A DNA stretch of 64,000 bases from Lachnospiraceae bacterium (GTDB lineage Bacteria > Bacillota_A > Clostridia > Lachnospirales > Lachnospiraceae). Below are positions 36,424 to 45,065 of the stretch, piece after piece. Below the pieces are notes generated by a model, which was not told where the DNA came from, did no database searches, and saw nothing but the letters and a program-made list of their open reading frames with translations. The stretch covers positions 48,819 to 112,818 of the forward strand of contig JAETQR010000008.1 in the NCBI GenBank assembly GCA_021770615.1, read 5' to 3'. Made by a program: the position numbers and the translations under genes. The stretch's first letter is position 1, and each line of letters opens with the position of its first letter.

Positions 36424-36619
36424 ATAAAGTGGGGTTAGGAAAAGTCTCTTGTTCATTAAGGAATCTGGTAATCTGTATAAAAAGAAATAAAATGAGCAAC
36501 ACATTAAAACAAAAGCCTTTTCGCACCTACGCATAAGATATAATTTAGAAAAACTGTATATTTCCCCTAAAAAATGGAAAACTAAGTGCAAATATTTTTT
36601 TAAAGGAGGAAATAAGATC

Positions 36620-37219
36620 ATGGCAGCAGATTTCAAAAATAGTGAGACCAAGGATAACCTGATGAGGGCCTTTGCGGGAGAGAGCCAGGCGAGAAACCGT
36701 TATACATTTGCCGCTCAGAAAGCAGAGGAACAAAACCATCAGGTTATTTCTATGGTGTTTTTATTTACCGCAGAGCAGGAGAAAGAGCATGCAAGAGTTT
36801 TTTATGACCATTTAAAAGAACTTTCCGGGGAGAATATACATGTGGATGGCGGTTATCCGGTGGACTTAAGCGAGGATCTGTCAGAGCTTCTCAGAATGGC
36901 ACAGCACAATGAATATGAGGAACATGATGACGTCTATAAAAAATTTGGTGATAAGGCGATGGAGGAAGGATTCCCGAAAGTGGCAGGTACCTTCCACATG
37001 ATCGCAGAAGTCGAAAAACTCCACGGGGACCGTTTTGGGCGGTTTGCCGAGTATCTGGAGCAGAACAAATTATATGTGTCAGATGTAGAGACAGGCTGGA
37101 TGTGTCTGGGGTGCGGATATATATATGAAGGTGAAAAAGCACCGAAAAAGTGTCCTGTATGTGATGCGGATCAGGGATATTTTATCCGGGCTGAACTGTC
37201 TCCGTTTGTTGGCAGATAA
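36620..37219 (+). CDS. rbr: Rubrerythrin
   Basis: The 199-residue protein has an N-terminal ferritin-like diiron domain (AFAGESQARNRYTFAA, EKEHARVFYDHL, MIAEVEKLHGDRF) and a C-terminal rubredoxin-like Fe(SCys)4 site (CLGCGYIYEG and CPVCDA). AAAGGAGG precedes the ATG. Rubrerythrin reduces hydrogen peroxide in anaerobes. A thioredoxin reductase gene starts 22 bp downstream, so both probably form an oxidative-stress unit. The gap before it (36424-36619) contains a TATAAT-like -10 near 36539 but no clear operator. Confidence 0.95.
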   Translation: MAADFKNSETKDNLMRAFAGESQARNRYTFAAQKAEEQNHQVISMVFLFTAEQEKEHARVFYDHLKELSGENIHVDGGYPVDLSEDLSELLRMAQHNEYEEHDDVYKKFGDKAMEEGFPKVAGTFHMIAEVEKLHGDRFGRFAEYLEQNKLYVSDVETGWMCLGCGYIYEGEKAPKKCPVCDADQGYFIRAELSPFVGR

Positions 37220-37241
37220 GTCGTTTTGGAGAGGTGAAAAA

Positions 37242-38153
37242 ATGTATTATGATATTATTGTGATCGGTGCGGGGACAGCGGGAATGACAGCAGCAGTGTA
37301 TGGTGCCAGAGCCGGAAAAAAGGTTCTGGTACTGGAAGCCAGACAGGCAGGAGGACAGATCATAAACTCACCCAGGGTGGAAAATTATCCCGGTATAAAA
37401 TTTATATCGGGATTTGAGTTTGTAAAGGGGCTTAAAGAGCAGGCAGAGACACTGGGAGCGGAAATTCGGGAAGGCATAGCGGAACAGATTATTGACCAGG
37501 GACGAAAAAAGCAGGTCCGGGTAGGAGAAAATTATCTGGAATGCAGGGCTGTTATCATTGCAGGCGGGACAGCATATCGCAGGCTTGGATTGGAAAAGGA
37601 GGAAGAACTAACAGGAAGCGGCGTATCCTACTGTGCCGTGTGTGACGGGGCTTTTTACCGTGAAAAGGATGTGGCGGTCGTAGGCGGCGGAAATACAGCG
37701 CTCGAGGATGCGCTGTTTTTGGCAGATCGCTGCAGGAAAGTTTTTATGATTCATAGAAGAGACCGTTTCCGCGGGGAATCACACCTGGTAGATGCGCTGC
37801 ATCAGAGGGAAAATGTAGAATTTGTGTTGGAGAGTGTAGTTACTTCATTGAGGGGTGAGAGCCGCCTTGAGTCGATCATTATTAGAAATGTAGCGACAGG
37901 CGTTGTACAGGAAAAAAAGGTGGACGGGCTTTTTGTTGCAGTTGGCCAGAAACCGGAAAATGAGAAATTTGCAGATGTTGTAAAATTAAGTGAGGATGGT
38001 TATATTCAGGCCGATGAGACGTGTGAGACGGATACACCCGGACTTTTTGTGGCGGGCGACTGCCGCACGAAAAGCGTTCGTCAGCTTGTGACAGCAGCTG
38101 CGGATGGAGCAGTGGCAGCTCTTGCGGCATGTGGATATCTGTACAACGAATAA
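37242..38153 (+). CDS. trxB: Thioredoxin reductase (NAD(P)H-flavin disulfide reductase)
   Basis: The ATG at 37242 follows GGAGAGG; the longer in-frame reading overlaps rubrerythrin and is rejected. The 303-residue flavoprotein has the FAD site (VIGAGTAGMTAAVYGARAG), redox-active cysteines (SYCAVCDGAFY), the nucleotide-binding motif VVGGGNTALEDALFLA and the C-terminal GLFVAGDCRTK...QLVTAAADGAVAA. It reduces thioredoxin, and here it may supply electrons for peroxide reduction with the adjacent rubrerythrin. Length is typical of the low-molecular-weight class. Confidence 0.93.
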   Translation: MYYDIIVIGAGTAGMTAAVYGARAGKKVLVLEARQAGGQIINSPRVENYPGIKFISGFEFVKGLKEQAETLGAEIREGIAEQIIDQGRKKQVRVGENYLECRAVIIAGGTAYRRLGLEKEEELTGSGVSYCAVCDGAFYREKDVAVVGGGNTALEDALFLADRCRKVFMIHRRDRFRGESHLVDALHQRENVEFVLESVVTSLRGESRLESIIIRNVATGVVQEKKVDGLFVAVGQKPENEKFADVVKLSEDGYIQADETCETDTPGLFVAGDCRTKSVRQLVTAAADGAVAALAACGYLYNE

Positions 38154-38280
38154 TTCTCCATTTTTTACAGATAATAACTTTATAACCGGTTTTTGTGACA
38201 GAACTGACCTGCTGAACTTAAACCGAGAAGAGATAAAAACAGGGAAAAGGAGAAAACCTCCTTTCAGGAAAGGAGCTATT

Positions 38281-38826
38281 ATGAAAGCAACAGGAATTGT
38301 GCGTCGGATCGACGAACTTGGAAGAATTGTTATACCGAAAGAAATACGAAGGACGCTTCGGATACGCGAAGGGGATCCGTTAGAAATATTTACGAACCAT
38401 GAGGGCGGGGTCATATTAAAAAAGTATTCGCCGATCGGTGAGCTTGGCGAGATGGCAAAAGAATATGTGGAATCTGTAGCAAATGTGGCAAAATGTACGG
38501 TGTGTGTGGCGGATCGTGATCAGATCGTAGCGGCGGCCGGCCCCTCGAAAAAAAGCTATTCAGGGAAAGATATTCATAAAGAGCTGAAACAGTGTATCGA
38601 TCAACGGGCAAATCTTTTATCGACAGAAAAGAAGGATACCCACTGCAGAGTGATCGAAGATGGAGAAGAGGAGGAAAATCAGGCAATCGGGACAATCGTG
38701 TCAGAAGGTGATGCAATCGGGGCAGTTATTCTCTTATCCAATGATAATAAAAAAAAGTTTGGGGAATTTGAGGAGAAGATGGCGCTGTGCGGGGCTAATT
38801 TTCTGGGCAGGCAGATGGAAAGCTAA
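38281..38826 (+). CDS. spoVT: Stage V sporulation protein T
   Basis: The ATG at 38281 follows AGGAAAGGAG; an upstream in-frame reading is rejected. The 181-residue protein has an AbrB-type swapped-hairpin DNA-binding domain (MKATGIVRRIDELGRIVIPK, EIRRTLRIREGDPLEIF) and a C-terminal GAF-like domain (about 56-180), exactly the SpoVT layout. In Bacillus it tunes late forespore genes under sigma G. It opens the core cluster that runs to ftsH, matching the order in other spore formers. A strong terminator follows. Confidence 0.95.
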   Translation: MKATGIVRRIDELGRIVIPKEIRRTLRIREGDPLEIFTNHEGGVILKKYSPIGELGEMAKEYVESVANVAKCTVCVADRDQIVAAAGPSKKSYSGKDIHKELKQCIDQRANLLSTEKKDTHCRVIEDGEEEENQAIGTIVSEGDAIGAVILLSNDNKKKFGEFEEKMALCGANFLGRQMES

Positions 38827-38827
38827 A

Positions 38828-38886
38828 AAGATGCCGGGGTCAAAAGGGTGTCTGTTTGTGGCGGTTTTGCCCCGAAGGGGCTTTTT
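38828..38886 (+). terminator. Terminator after spoVT
   Basis: GCCCC-GAA-GGGGC (38869-38881) is followed by TTTTT. A larger outer pairing of ATGCCGGGGTCAAAAGG (from about 38831) with CTTTTTGATCCCGGCAT (38881-38897) surrounds it, so alternative folds exist. Confidence 0.85.
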
Positions 38887-38955
38887 GATCCCGGCATTTT
38901 AAAAGTGAACAATATGTAAATATTACCGTTTCCATGGTAAAAACAGTAAAAAACC

Positions 38956-38984
38956 TTGACAAATGGCTGAAAAAAGGGTATAAA
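38956..38984 (+). promoter_or_regulatory. Consensus promoter of the HU gene
   Basis: TTGACA (38956-38961), 17-bp spacer and TATAAA (38979-38984). In the leader, GTAGGTTTACA occurs twice, 17 bp apart (38993-39003 and 39010-39020), a possible regulatory direct repeat. Confidence 0.8.
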
Positions 38985-39057
38985 TATGTTTAGTAGGTTT
39001 ACAGGGATTGTAGGTTTACAAAAAATCAAAGTAAAAATTACGAGGAGGATATCATCC

Positions 39058-39333
39058 ATGAATAAGACAGAATTAGTAGCAGCTATTGCTGATCAGGCTG
39101 AATTATCTAAGAAAGATGCTGAGAAAGCATTAAAAGCATTTGTAGATGTAGTTACAGATGAGCTTAAGAAAGGTGAGAAAATTCAGTTGGTAGGATTCGG
39201 TTCTTTTGAAGTTACAGAAAGAGCAGCAAGAGAGGGAATTAACCCGCTTACAAAGAAACCGATGAGCATTCCTGCTTCTAAGGCGCCTAAGTTTAAGGCT
39301 GGTAAGGCACTGAAAGATGCTGTAAACGCATAA
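39058..39333 (+). CDS. hup: HU family DNA-binding protein
   Basis: The ATG at 39058 follows AGGAGG. The 91-residue protein is a complete HU: NKTELVAAIADQAELSKKDA, the VQLVGFGSFEV-type core, and the DNA-binding arm with NPLTKKPMSIPASKAPKFKAG. It compacts and bends DNA. Codon use is strongly biased toward a few codons compared with its neighbours, in keeping with high expression. It has its own promoter and terminator inside the sporulation cluster. Confidence 0.97.
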   Translation: MNKTELVAAIADQAELSKKDAEKALKAFVDVVTDELKKGEKIQLVGFGSFEVTERAAREGINPLTKKPMSIPASKAPKFKAGKALKDAVNA

Positions 39334-39368
39334 TTTTAGTGGTTGGACAGGTAAGATCGTGAAATTAG

Positions 39369-39404
39369 AACGTCGATTCTGAAGCATTCAGAATCGGCGT
39401 TTTT
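39369..39404 (+). terminator. Terminator after the HU gene
   Basis: AACGTCGATTCTGA (39369-39382) pairs with TCAGAATCGGCGTT (39388-39401), one G-T pair, followed by TTT. Confidence 0.85.
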
Positions 39405-39432
39405 AAAATGTAGATGTAGAGGAGAGCAAAGT

Positions 39433-39672
39433 ATGAGATTAGATAAATATTTAAAGGTATCACGGCTGATCAAGCGCAGACCTGTGGCAAATGAGGCGTG
39501 TGACGCCGGGCGGATCCTTGTGAATGATAAAGTGGCAAAAGCATCCCTTAATGTAAAGCCGGGAGATGTCATTGAGATTCAGTTTGGAAATAAAAATACA
39601 AAAGTAGAAGTGCTGAGTGTTGAGGAGACGTATAAAAAGGATGAGGCAAAGGAGCTTTACCGGTATTTGTGA
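39433..39672 (+). CDS. rqcP: S4-domain RNA-binding protein RqcP
   Basis: The 79-residue protein is almost entirely an S4 RNA-binding domain (MRLDKYLKVSRLIKRRPVAN, ACDAGRILVNDKVAKASLNV, KPGDVIEIQFG). This is the size and position of Bacillus YabO, renamed RqcP, which works with RqcH in C-terminal tailing of nascent chains on obstructed 50S subunits. GGAGAGCAAAGT precedes the ATG. In Bacillus yabP follows directly; here a 300-bp palindromic element intervenes. Confidence 0.9.
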   Translation: MRLDKYLKVSRLIKRRPVANEACDAGRILVNDKVAKASLNVKPGDVIEIQFGNKNTKVEVLSVEETYKKDEAKELYRYL

Positions 39673-39687
39673 TCGTTCACGGGCATG

Positions 39688-39990
39688 ATTTTAAAGATTC
39701 GGCCGTTAAAAGCTTTGTTTCATTAAGAGGTTTGGTAATATGCATAAAAAAGAATACGCGGAGCAGCCGGATGCACGGGACATTCCGCAGTGTGGCGACC
39801 CAAAAACCCTTAAGGATTTTTCGGTCGCCACACTAGTCTCAATATCGTGGGAATCGTGTTCAGTAAGGACTTCCACGATTCCCTGAGTCTCAGCTCCATC
39901 GTGCATAAGGTTGCTCCGCGTATTCTTTTTTATGCATATTGCTAATTCCTTTTATAAAACAGGGTTTTTGAGCAGCCGAATCTTTAAAAT
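39688..39990. repeat. Long multi-hairpin palindromic element inside the sporulation cluster
   Basis: Outer arms 39688-39703 and 39975-39990 pair over 16 bp. After a bulged but still similar stretch, inner arms 39737-39768 and 39909-39940 pair over 32 bp with one G-T pair. The centre holds GTGTGGCGACC/GGTCGCCACAC (39790-39833), GGGAATCGTG/CACGATTCCC (about 39849-39883) and ATGCACG/CGTGCAT (about 39770-39906), again a multi-way junction. It fills the 406-bp gap between rqcP and yabP. No gene was seen in it. Confidence 0.88.
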
Positions 39991-40078
39991 GGAAATATAG
40001 AGGAAGACATGCTGGCAGGCATAATCGGTTCTGTCCCCTCATATAATGTGGTAAATGGTTTTTTTGAGGTGGCGGAAA

Positions 40079-40402
40079 TTGCAGGATTCCCAGAAAAACA
40101 GATTCAGTCATTACCCGGATGCGAGGGATGATGGCGCAAACAGCAGGCATGACGTGAACATGGCAGACCGCAGGAAGGCCACAGTGTCAGGGGTAAAGGA
40201 AGTCATATCCTTTGACAGCAATGAGATCCTGCTTGAAACGACGCGGGGTATACTGGGATTTCACGGGGAAAATCTTCATGTAAAGCGTCTTACCCTTGAG
40301 AGGGGCGAGGTGGATTTAGAGGGAGAGATCAATGAGCTGAAATATTCAGATACCCACTCGGTAAAGGACGCAGGCTCCTTTTTGGGAAAGCTGTTTAAAT
40401 AA
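40079..40402 (+). CDS. yabP: Sporulation protein YabP, TTG start
   Basis: A TTG at 40079 preceded by GAGGTGGCGG gives a 107-residue protein close to the usual YabP length. The ATG at 40055, eight codons earlier, and an internal ATG at 40160 are alternatives. The core is a YabP/YqfC domain (LETTRGILGFHGENLHVKRL, GEVDLEGEINELKYSD). In Bacillus YabP is made in the mother cell and is required for sporulation. Its stop abuts the yabQ ATG. Confidence 0.88.
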   Translation: MQDSQKNRFSHYPDARDDGANSRHDVNMADRRKATVSGVKEVISFDSNEILLETTRGILGFHGENLHVKRLTLERGEVDLEGEINELKYSDTHSVKDAGSFLGKLFK

Positions 40403-40792
40403 ATGGAAGAGATCAAGAATCAGCTTGTATTTTTGCTGGGGTCGTTTCTGAGTGGTGTGGCTGTTATGTTTGCGTATGAGGCGGTAAATATATTCCGGGG
40501 ACTTTTCCGGCCCCGGGTCATAGGAAGGTTTATCGCCGACGTGCTTTTTTTTACTGTGAGTGCGGTGTTTGTGTTCCGGATGATCTTTTTGTGTAATAAC
40601 GGTACGATCCGGAGCTTTTTTCTGTTTGCCTTTGGAGCGGGGGCTCTTTTGTACCGGAAAACTTTCGGGACAGCAGTATCGGATTTTTGTGTGCGACTGA
40701 TCCGGAAGGTAATCCATATGATTTCCAGACCATTTGTTTGCCTTTGTAAAAAAATACTAAAAAAACCGAAAAAAGATGAAAAAAAACCTTGA
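40403..40792 (+). CDS. yabQ: Spore cortex biosynthesis protein YabQ
   Basis: The 129-residue membrane protein begins at the base after the yabP stop. It has about three membrane helices (residues 8-30, 44-65 and 70-90), with the YabQ-like opening QLVFLLGSFLSGVAVMFAYE and a basic C-terminal tail (KKILKKPKKDEKK). In Bacillus it localises to the outer forespore membrane and is needed for cortex synthesis. Position between yabP and divIC is diagnostic. Confidence 0.9.
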   Translation: MEEIKNQLVFLLGSFLSGVAVMFAYEAVNIFRGLFRPRVIGRFIADVLFFTVSAVFVFRMIFLCNNGTIRSFFLFAFGAGALLYRKTFGTAVSDFCVRLIRKVIHMISRPFVCLCKKILKKPKKDEKKP

Positions 40793-40928
40793 AATTTACC
40801 AAAAAACGTTCTATAATAACAATTACACACTGGTCTACAACTATAGAAAATACAGTTGTAGAATGAACGGACAGATAAAAGGGTAATGAAGCCAAGCGCA
40901 AAAGACGGCGCAGGAATGGAGATTGATT

Positions 40929-41216
40929 ATGAAAAAAAGGAGAAGGAGAAACCGAGCCGGGTTGTTTCTGGTTATGACGGTTGTCCTGCTCTTCTGTGGT
41001 ACTCTTATGATCCACAGTATATCCCTGAAAGCAGACTGCCAGACGCTGCAGCAGCAAAAGCAGGAGCTGGAGGAAAAGAGGGATGATCTGGCGAAGGAAA
41101 AGAAGTCCATACAGGAGCAGGAAGCGTATATGCAGACGAATGAATATGTCGAGCAGGTGGCGCGCGAAAAGTTTGGTCTTGTATACGATAATGAGATAAT
41201 TTTTAAGGCCCGGTGA
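40929..41216 (+). CDS. divIC: Septum formation initiator DivIC/FtsB family
   Basis: The ATG at 40929 is used (a TTG two codons earlier is possible). The 95-residue bitopic protein has a KKRRRRNR cytoplasmic start, one membrane helix (about 11-30), and a coiled coil (LKADCQTLQQQKQELEEKRD) ending in the conserved YVEQVAREKFGLVYDNEIIF. It belongs to the divisome FtsL/DivIB complex. Its stop overlaps the first bases of a terminator. Confidence 0.9.
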   Translation: MKKRRRRNRAGLFLVMTVVLLFCGTLMIHSISLKADCQTLQQQKQELEEKRDDLAKEKKSIQEQEAYMQTNEYVEQVAREKFGLVYDNEIIFKAR

Positions 41217-41256
41217 GAATCATGTCGAAAAGTTTTTTTGACATGATTCTTTTTTT
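41216..41256 (+). terminator. Terminator after divIC
   Basis: AGAATCATGTC (41216-41226) pairs with GACATGATTCT (41240-41250) and runs into TTTTTT. It overlaps the Spo0A-type boxes of the spoIIE promoter. Confidence 0.9.
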
Positions 41257-41287
41257 GACAAAATCTGATATCGAAATTGTCTATACT
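41223..41287 (+). promoter_or_regulatory. spoIIE promoter with Spo0A-type boxes and 21-bp spacing
   Basis: TTGACA (41255-41260) and TATACT (41282-41287) are separated by 21 bp, too long for ordinary sigma A promoters but the same as the Spo0A-activated spoIIE promoter of Bacillus. TGTCGAA (41223-41229), a consensus 0A box, lies upstream, and TTTGACAAA (reverse TTTGTCAAA) overlaps the -35. Direct activation by Spo0A is therefore likely. Confidence 0.75.
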
Positions 41288-41321
41288 TATGTTTACTACA
41301 CTTGTAAACGGAGGGATAATG

Positions 41322-43628
41322 ATGATTCAGGGTGCGATATCAAAGAAGCGGTGGATTTTGCAAGCGGTGCTGGGATTTATGCTGGGACGTGTATGGTTGT
41401 TTTCCATAAACCCATTTGCGCCTGCGTATGTTTGTGCGGCGGTGGTTTGTCCAAAGAGCAGGACGCCGGTGCTTCTGGCAGTGTTGGCGGGGGTGCTGAC
41501 AGAGGCGAGGGGACTGGATTTTCTGCAGTATATTATTTTGATCGGATTGACAGGATTTGTACAGAAGGTCATGAGACAGATTGATGGGAAAGAGGGAAGT
41601 GTGTTGTCAGTGGCGTGTGTGTGCGGCATCCTGAATCTGATACTTGGGATCACTACAGGTGTAGTCGCATTTAATACGACAGAAGTGATCTGGTTGAATG
41701 TGCTTGAGAGTTTGTGTATCGTTGCTCTCGCAAACGTATTTCAGTGGGGATTACGTTTTCTGTTATACGAAGACTGGGACAAGATATTAGGCAATGAGGA
41801 AATGATCAGTCTTATTTCTCTGGCGGCACTGGCGATATATGGTATGCCCCGCGCCTTTGAGGGGGTATTTTCCATTGTCGAGACAATGTCCTATCTTCTT
41901 GTGCTGTTTGTAGGGTATCGCTATGGTGCGGCACCCGGCGCGATGGCAGGAGCGGCGGGAGGAATACTGGCGGCGGCATCCGGGAGCGGAATGGTGCTGG
42001 TGGGCGTTTACTGCCTGTTGGGGATCGGCGTGGGCGTGTTCCGGGAGATTGGAAGGGTCATGAGTACGCTGGCTTTTCTGGCAATGGGTATTATCATGGC
42101 ATATATCATCCGGAACGAGGTGCTTGGTATCGTGGAACTGCGCGGCATGGTGTCAGCGGCTATTATCTTTTTGTCGATACCGGGATCTGTCATACGGACG
42201 ATAGAAGATGATCTGACGAAGGATCAGGAAAATCCATTCGCAAAAGAAGATCTGAAAATGCTTGCTGATTATAAGATCGACGGTTTTTCGACGGCATTCC
42301 GGAGATTGGCAAAATCCTTCAGTGATTTTACACAGAAGGAGCGTCAGATCTCGGGAGATGAAATGGAAGAGATTTTTGATGAGCTTTCCGGAAAGGTATG
42401 CCGGCAGTGTGTGAACTGTCATTATTGCTGGGAGACAAATTATGAGGAGACATATAAAAATATAAGAAGTATTCTTGCGGCGGCCAGTGAGCAGGGGATG
42501 GTGGAGACAGAACGGATCAATGAGAAGTTTTTGAACCGGTGTCTCCGGTTGGACGAATACATTGAAAAGATCAATGAAAGAATGGCAGTGGCCCGCATGA
42601 ATCTGAGCTGGCGCAATAAGATGGCAGAAAGCCGTGAGGCGATGGCGAGCCAGATGTTGGAGATCGCAGGGGCATTGAAAGAATTTACGGTGGAGTTGAA
42701 CCAGACGGTAGAAGTTCCCGTGGAAACAAAAAAGAAAGTGTTGTTTGCCCTGAGGGGCCTTGGAATCCGGGTTAAAAACCTGTCTTTTAAAACAGACAGG
42801 AGAGGGAATACGGAAATTTATTTTATGGCGAAGGCCAAAGGAAATGCATGTATTACGAAAAAAGATGTGTCTCTTGCCTTAGGAAATGTGTTAGATATGC
42901 GCATGTGTCCGGGACATTATGTAAGAAATGTCATTCCCAGGGAGTATGAAGCCGTGGTCTTTGTACAGGATACAAATTTTAAAACTCTTACCGGTCTGGC
43001 CAGAGTGGCAAAAAGTGGTGAAAGGGTCTCAGGAGATAATTTTTCCTTTATGGAGCTGTCTACCGGAGAATTAGTTATGGTGCTTTCTGATGGCATGGGA
43101 AGCGGCGACAGGGCATGCCGGGACAGTGAGAATCTCGTAGAGGTCCTGGAGAGTCTGATCGAGGCAGGGTTTCGCAAAGAGTCTGCACTTCGTCTTATGA
43201 ATACTTTGTTTGTCATGTCATACGAGGGAAAAAAGTTTACAACCCTTGACATGACGGCGATAGACCTTTATAGTGGAAAATGTGAGATAGTAAAAAATGG
43301 TGCAGCTGCCACATTTATCAAGAGGGAAGGCGGAGTAGAGACGATTTTTGCAAAAACCCTGCCGATGGGGATCTACATGGAGGCCCCGGCAGAATCAATC
43401 GAGACAAAGCTGTCTGACGGGGAAATGGTAGTCATGGTGTCAGATGGTATTATTGATGCGTTTCCGGGTGAGGATAAAGAATTTTATGTCCAGAATATAC
43501 TGGAAAACATAACCAGTAATAATCCGTCGGACATTGCCAATGCGGTACTGATGCAGGCTCTTTCCAGAAATGCAAAAAAAGCGTCGGATGATATGAGCGT
43601 GCTCGTGGCCGGTGTGTGGGAAAAGTGA
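41322..43628 (+). CDS. spoIIE: Stage II sporulation protein E (PP2C-type phosphatase)
   Basis: Two adjacent ATGs (41319, 41322) follow GGAGGG; the second has the better spacing. The product of about 768 residues has some ten N-terminal membrane helices (to about 290), a central regulatory region with a CxxCxxCW cysteine patch (VCRQCVNCHYCWE), and a C-terminal PP2C phosphatase (FSFMELSTGELVMVLSDGMG, TLDMTAIDLYSG, VVMVSDGIIDAF). It dephosphorylates SpoIIAA to release sigma F in the forespore. All catalytic acidic motifs appear intact. Confidence 0.96.
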   Translation: MIQGAISKKRWILQAVLGFMLGRVWLFSINPFAPAYVCAAVVCPKSRTPVLLAVLAGVLTEARGLDFLQYIILIGLTGFVQKVMRQIDGKEGSVLSVACVCGILNLILGITTGVVAFNTTEVIWLNVLESLCIVALANVFQWGLRFLLYEDWDKILGNEEMISLISLAALAIYGMPRAFEGVFSIVETMSYLLVLFVGYRYGAAPGAMAGAAGGILAAASGSGMVLVGVYCLLGIGVGVFREIGRVMSTLAFLAMGIIMAYIIRNEVLGIVELRGMVSAAIIFLSIPGSVIRTIEDDLTKDQENPFAKEDLKMLADYKIDGFSTAFRRLAKSFSDFTQKERQISGDEMEEIFDELSGKVCRQCVNCHYCWETNYEETYKNIRSILAAASEQGMVETERINEKFLNRCLRLDEYIEKINERMAVARMNLSWRNKMAESREAMASQMLEIAGALKEFTVELNQTVEVPVETKKKVLFALRGLGIRVKNLSFKTDRRGNTEIYFMAKAKGNACITKKDVSLALGNVLDMRMCPGHYVRNVIPREYEAVVFVQDTNFKTLTGLARVAKSGERVSGDNFSFMELSTGELVMVLSDGMGSGDRACRDSENLVEVLESLIEAGFRKESALRLMNTLFVMSYEGKKFTTLDMTAIDLYSGKCEIVKNGAAATFIKREGGVETIFAKTLPMGIYMEAPAESIETKLSDGEMVVMVSDGIIDAFPGEDKEFYVQNILENITSNNPSDIANAVLMQALSRNAKKASDDMSVLVAGVWEK

Positions 43629-43649
43629 TAAAAACACAGGGAGAATGTT

Positions 43650-45041
43650 ATGTTTAAGGATAAGGTACTAAAGTATAATAAGAGAAATAAACTTTTTCAG
43701 AAAGGGGACAGGATCGTCGTAGGAGTTTCCGGAGGAAAGGACTCCGTCTGTCTTCTGGATGTGTTAGACAAGTGCAGGGAAGAGTTTGAGCTTTCATTGC
43801 TTGTAGTACATGTCAACCACTGCCTGCGGGGAGAAGAAGCTGACCGTGATGAAAAGTTTGTGGAAGAACTGGCGAGAGAGAGAGGGCTCGAATTTCACTG
43901 TGAGAGGATAGATGTAAGGGAAATTGCAAAGGAGCAGAAGATGACGGAAGAGGAGGCGGGAAGGTATGCCAGATATCAGATCATGCAGCATGTGTGCATG
44001 GAGAAAGGATATCAAAAGATAGCAGTCGCACATCATCAGGATGACGTCGCTGAGACTGTTCTTTTTCAGTTGTTTCGCGGGAGCGGCCCAAGAGGGCTTT
44101 CCGGTATCCATGCAAAGCGGGAGTATATTATCCGTCCAATCTTGTTTGCTGAGACCAGCGAGATTGAAGAGTATATTGAAAAAAATAATCTGATCTACCG
44201 TGAAGACAGTACAAATCTGGATGAAGATTATTCCAGAAATAAAATACGCCTTCGGGTATTTCCTTATGTAGAAAAGGAAATAAATAATAGGGCAAAATCA
44301 CATGTGGCAAAAGCAGCACAGAAAATATCCCTTCAGTATGCTTATGTTGAGAAACAGGCGAAAAAAGAATATATGCGGGTAGTCCGTGTGGACCGCGGAG
44401 AGTATTATTATGATTGTGTGGAGTTTGATAAGCTGGATATTGTGATAAAAGTAGAGATCATCCGGCTGGTGTTGAAAAATTTCCGGGAATCGGTAAAAGA
44501 TATTACAGAGAAGCATTATACCAAATTATTATCCATGTCGAAAATGGAGGCCGGCAAAAGGGTGAACCTGCCAGGTGGCGTATGTGTTGAGAGAAGATAT
44601 GGCTGTGTCTGGTACCGGCATGTTCCAAAGGAGGAAAGAGATATATTCTTGCAAATGTGTGAGATGCCGTTTGAAGGAGCCGTGGAAATAAGACGGGAAA
44701 GAATGCACATTGATATGGATGTGGTTGCAAGGGAAAAACTCCCCAAAGAAATTGTACAAAAGGACTATACGAAATGGTTTGATTATGATAAAATCAAGAG
44801 TGGCATATATATGAGAAACCCTCTTGAGGGAGATTATTTTGTAATGGACTCAGAGGGAAAACGAAAGAAACTTTCCAGATATTATATTGATGAAAAAATA
44901 CCGTTTAGTGAGAGAACAAAGGAAATTGTGCTTGCAGATGGGAATCATGTGATCTGGGCAGTTCCGGGACGTATCAGTAATGCATATAAAGTAACAAAAG
45001 ACACGAAGAAGGTTTTAGTAGTTGTATTGACAAAGGTGTAA
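43650..45041 (+). CDS. tilS: tRNA(Ile)-lysidine synthase
   Basis: The 463-residue enzyme has the PP-loop VVGVSGGKDSVCLLDVL, the VVHVNHCLRGEEADRDEKF block, and VAHHQDDVAETVLFQLFRGS, followed by TilS substrate-binding and C-terminal domains (DYFVMDSEGKRKKLSRYYID). It converts C34 of the AUA-reading tRNA-Ile to lysidine and is normally essential. It lies between spoIIE and hpt, as in many Firmicutes. Ribosome site GGGAG precedes the ATG. Confidence 0.95.
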   Translation: MFKDKVLKYNKRNKLFQKGDRIVVGVSGGKDSVCLLDVLDKCREEFELSLLVVHVNHCLRGEEADRDEKFVEELARERGLEFHCERIDVREIAKEQKMTEEEAGRYARYQIMQHVCMEKGYQKIAVAHHQDDVAETVLFQLFRGSGPRGLSGIHAKREYIIRPILFAETSEIEEYIEKNNLIYREDSTNLDEDYSRNKIRLRVFPYVEKEINNRAKSHVAKAAQKISLQYAYVEKQAKKEYMRVVRVDRGEYYYDCVEFDKLDIVIKVEIIRLVLKNFRESVKDITEKHYTKLLSMSKMEAGKRVNLPGGVCVERRYGCVWYRHVPKEERDIFLQMCEMPFEGAVEIRRERMHIDMDVVAREKLPKEIVQKDYTKWFDYDKIKSGIYMRNPLEGDYFVMDSEGKRKKLSRYYIDEKIPFSERTKEIVLADGNHVIWAVPGRISNAYKVTKDTKKVLVVVLTKV

Positions 45042-45065
45042 AGCCTTCTTTCAGAAAGGATGATC

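Noticed and set aside
36440..36500. Sequence resembling one side of the 39.7-kb palindromic element
   Set aside because: Similarity is only partial and no matching second arm was found nearby, so it is mentioned under the IbrA/IbrB finding but not annotated.
36530..36560. PerR operator before rubrerythrin
   Set aside because: Only a TATAAT-like stretch is visible, without the full palindrome TTATAAT-N-ATTATAA.
38149..38180. Sigma-G promoter for spoVT
   Set aside because: A GAATAA-like -35 is present, but the -10 region does not fit CATWMTA well enough.
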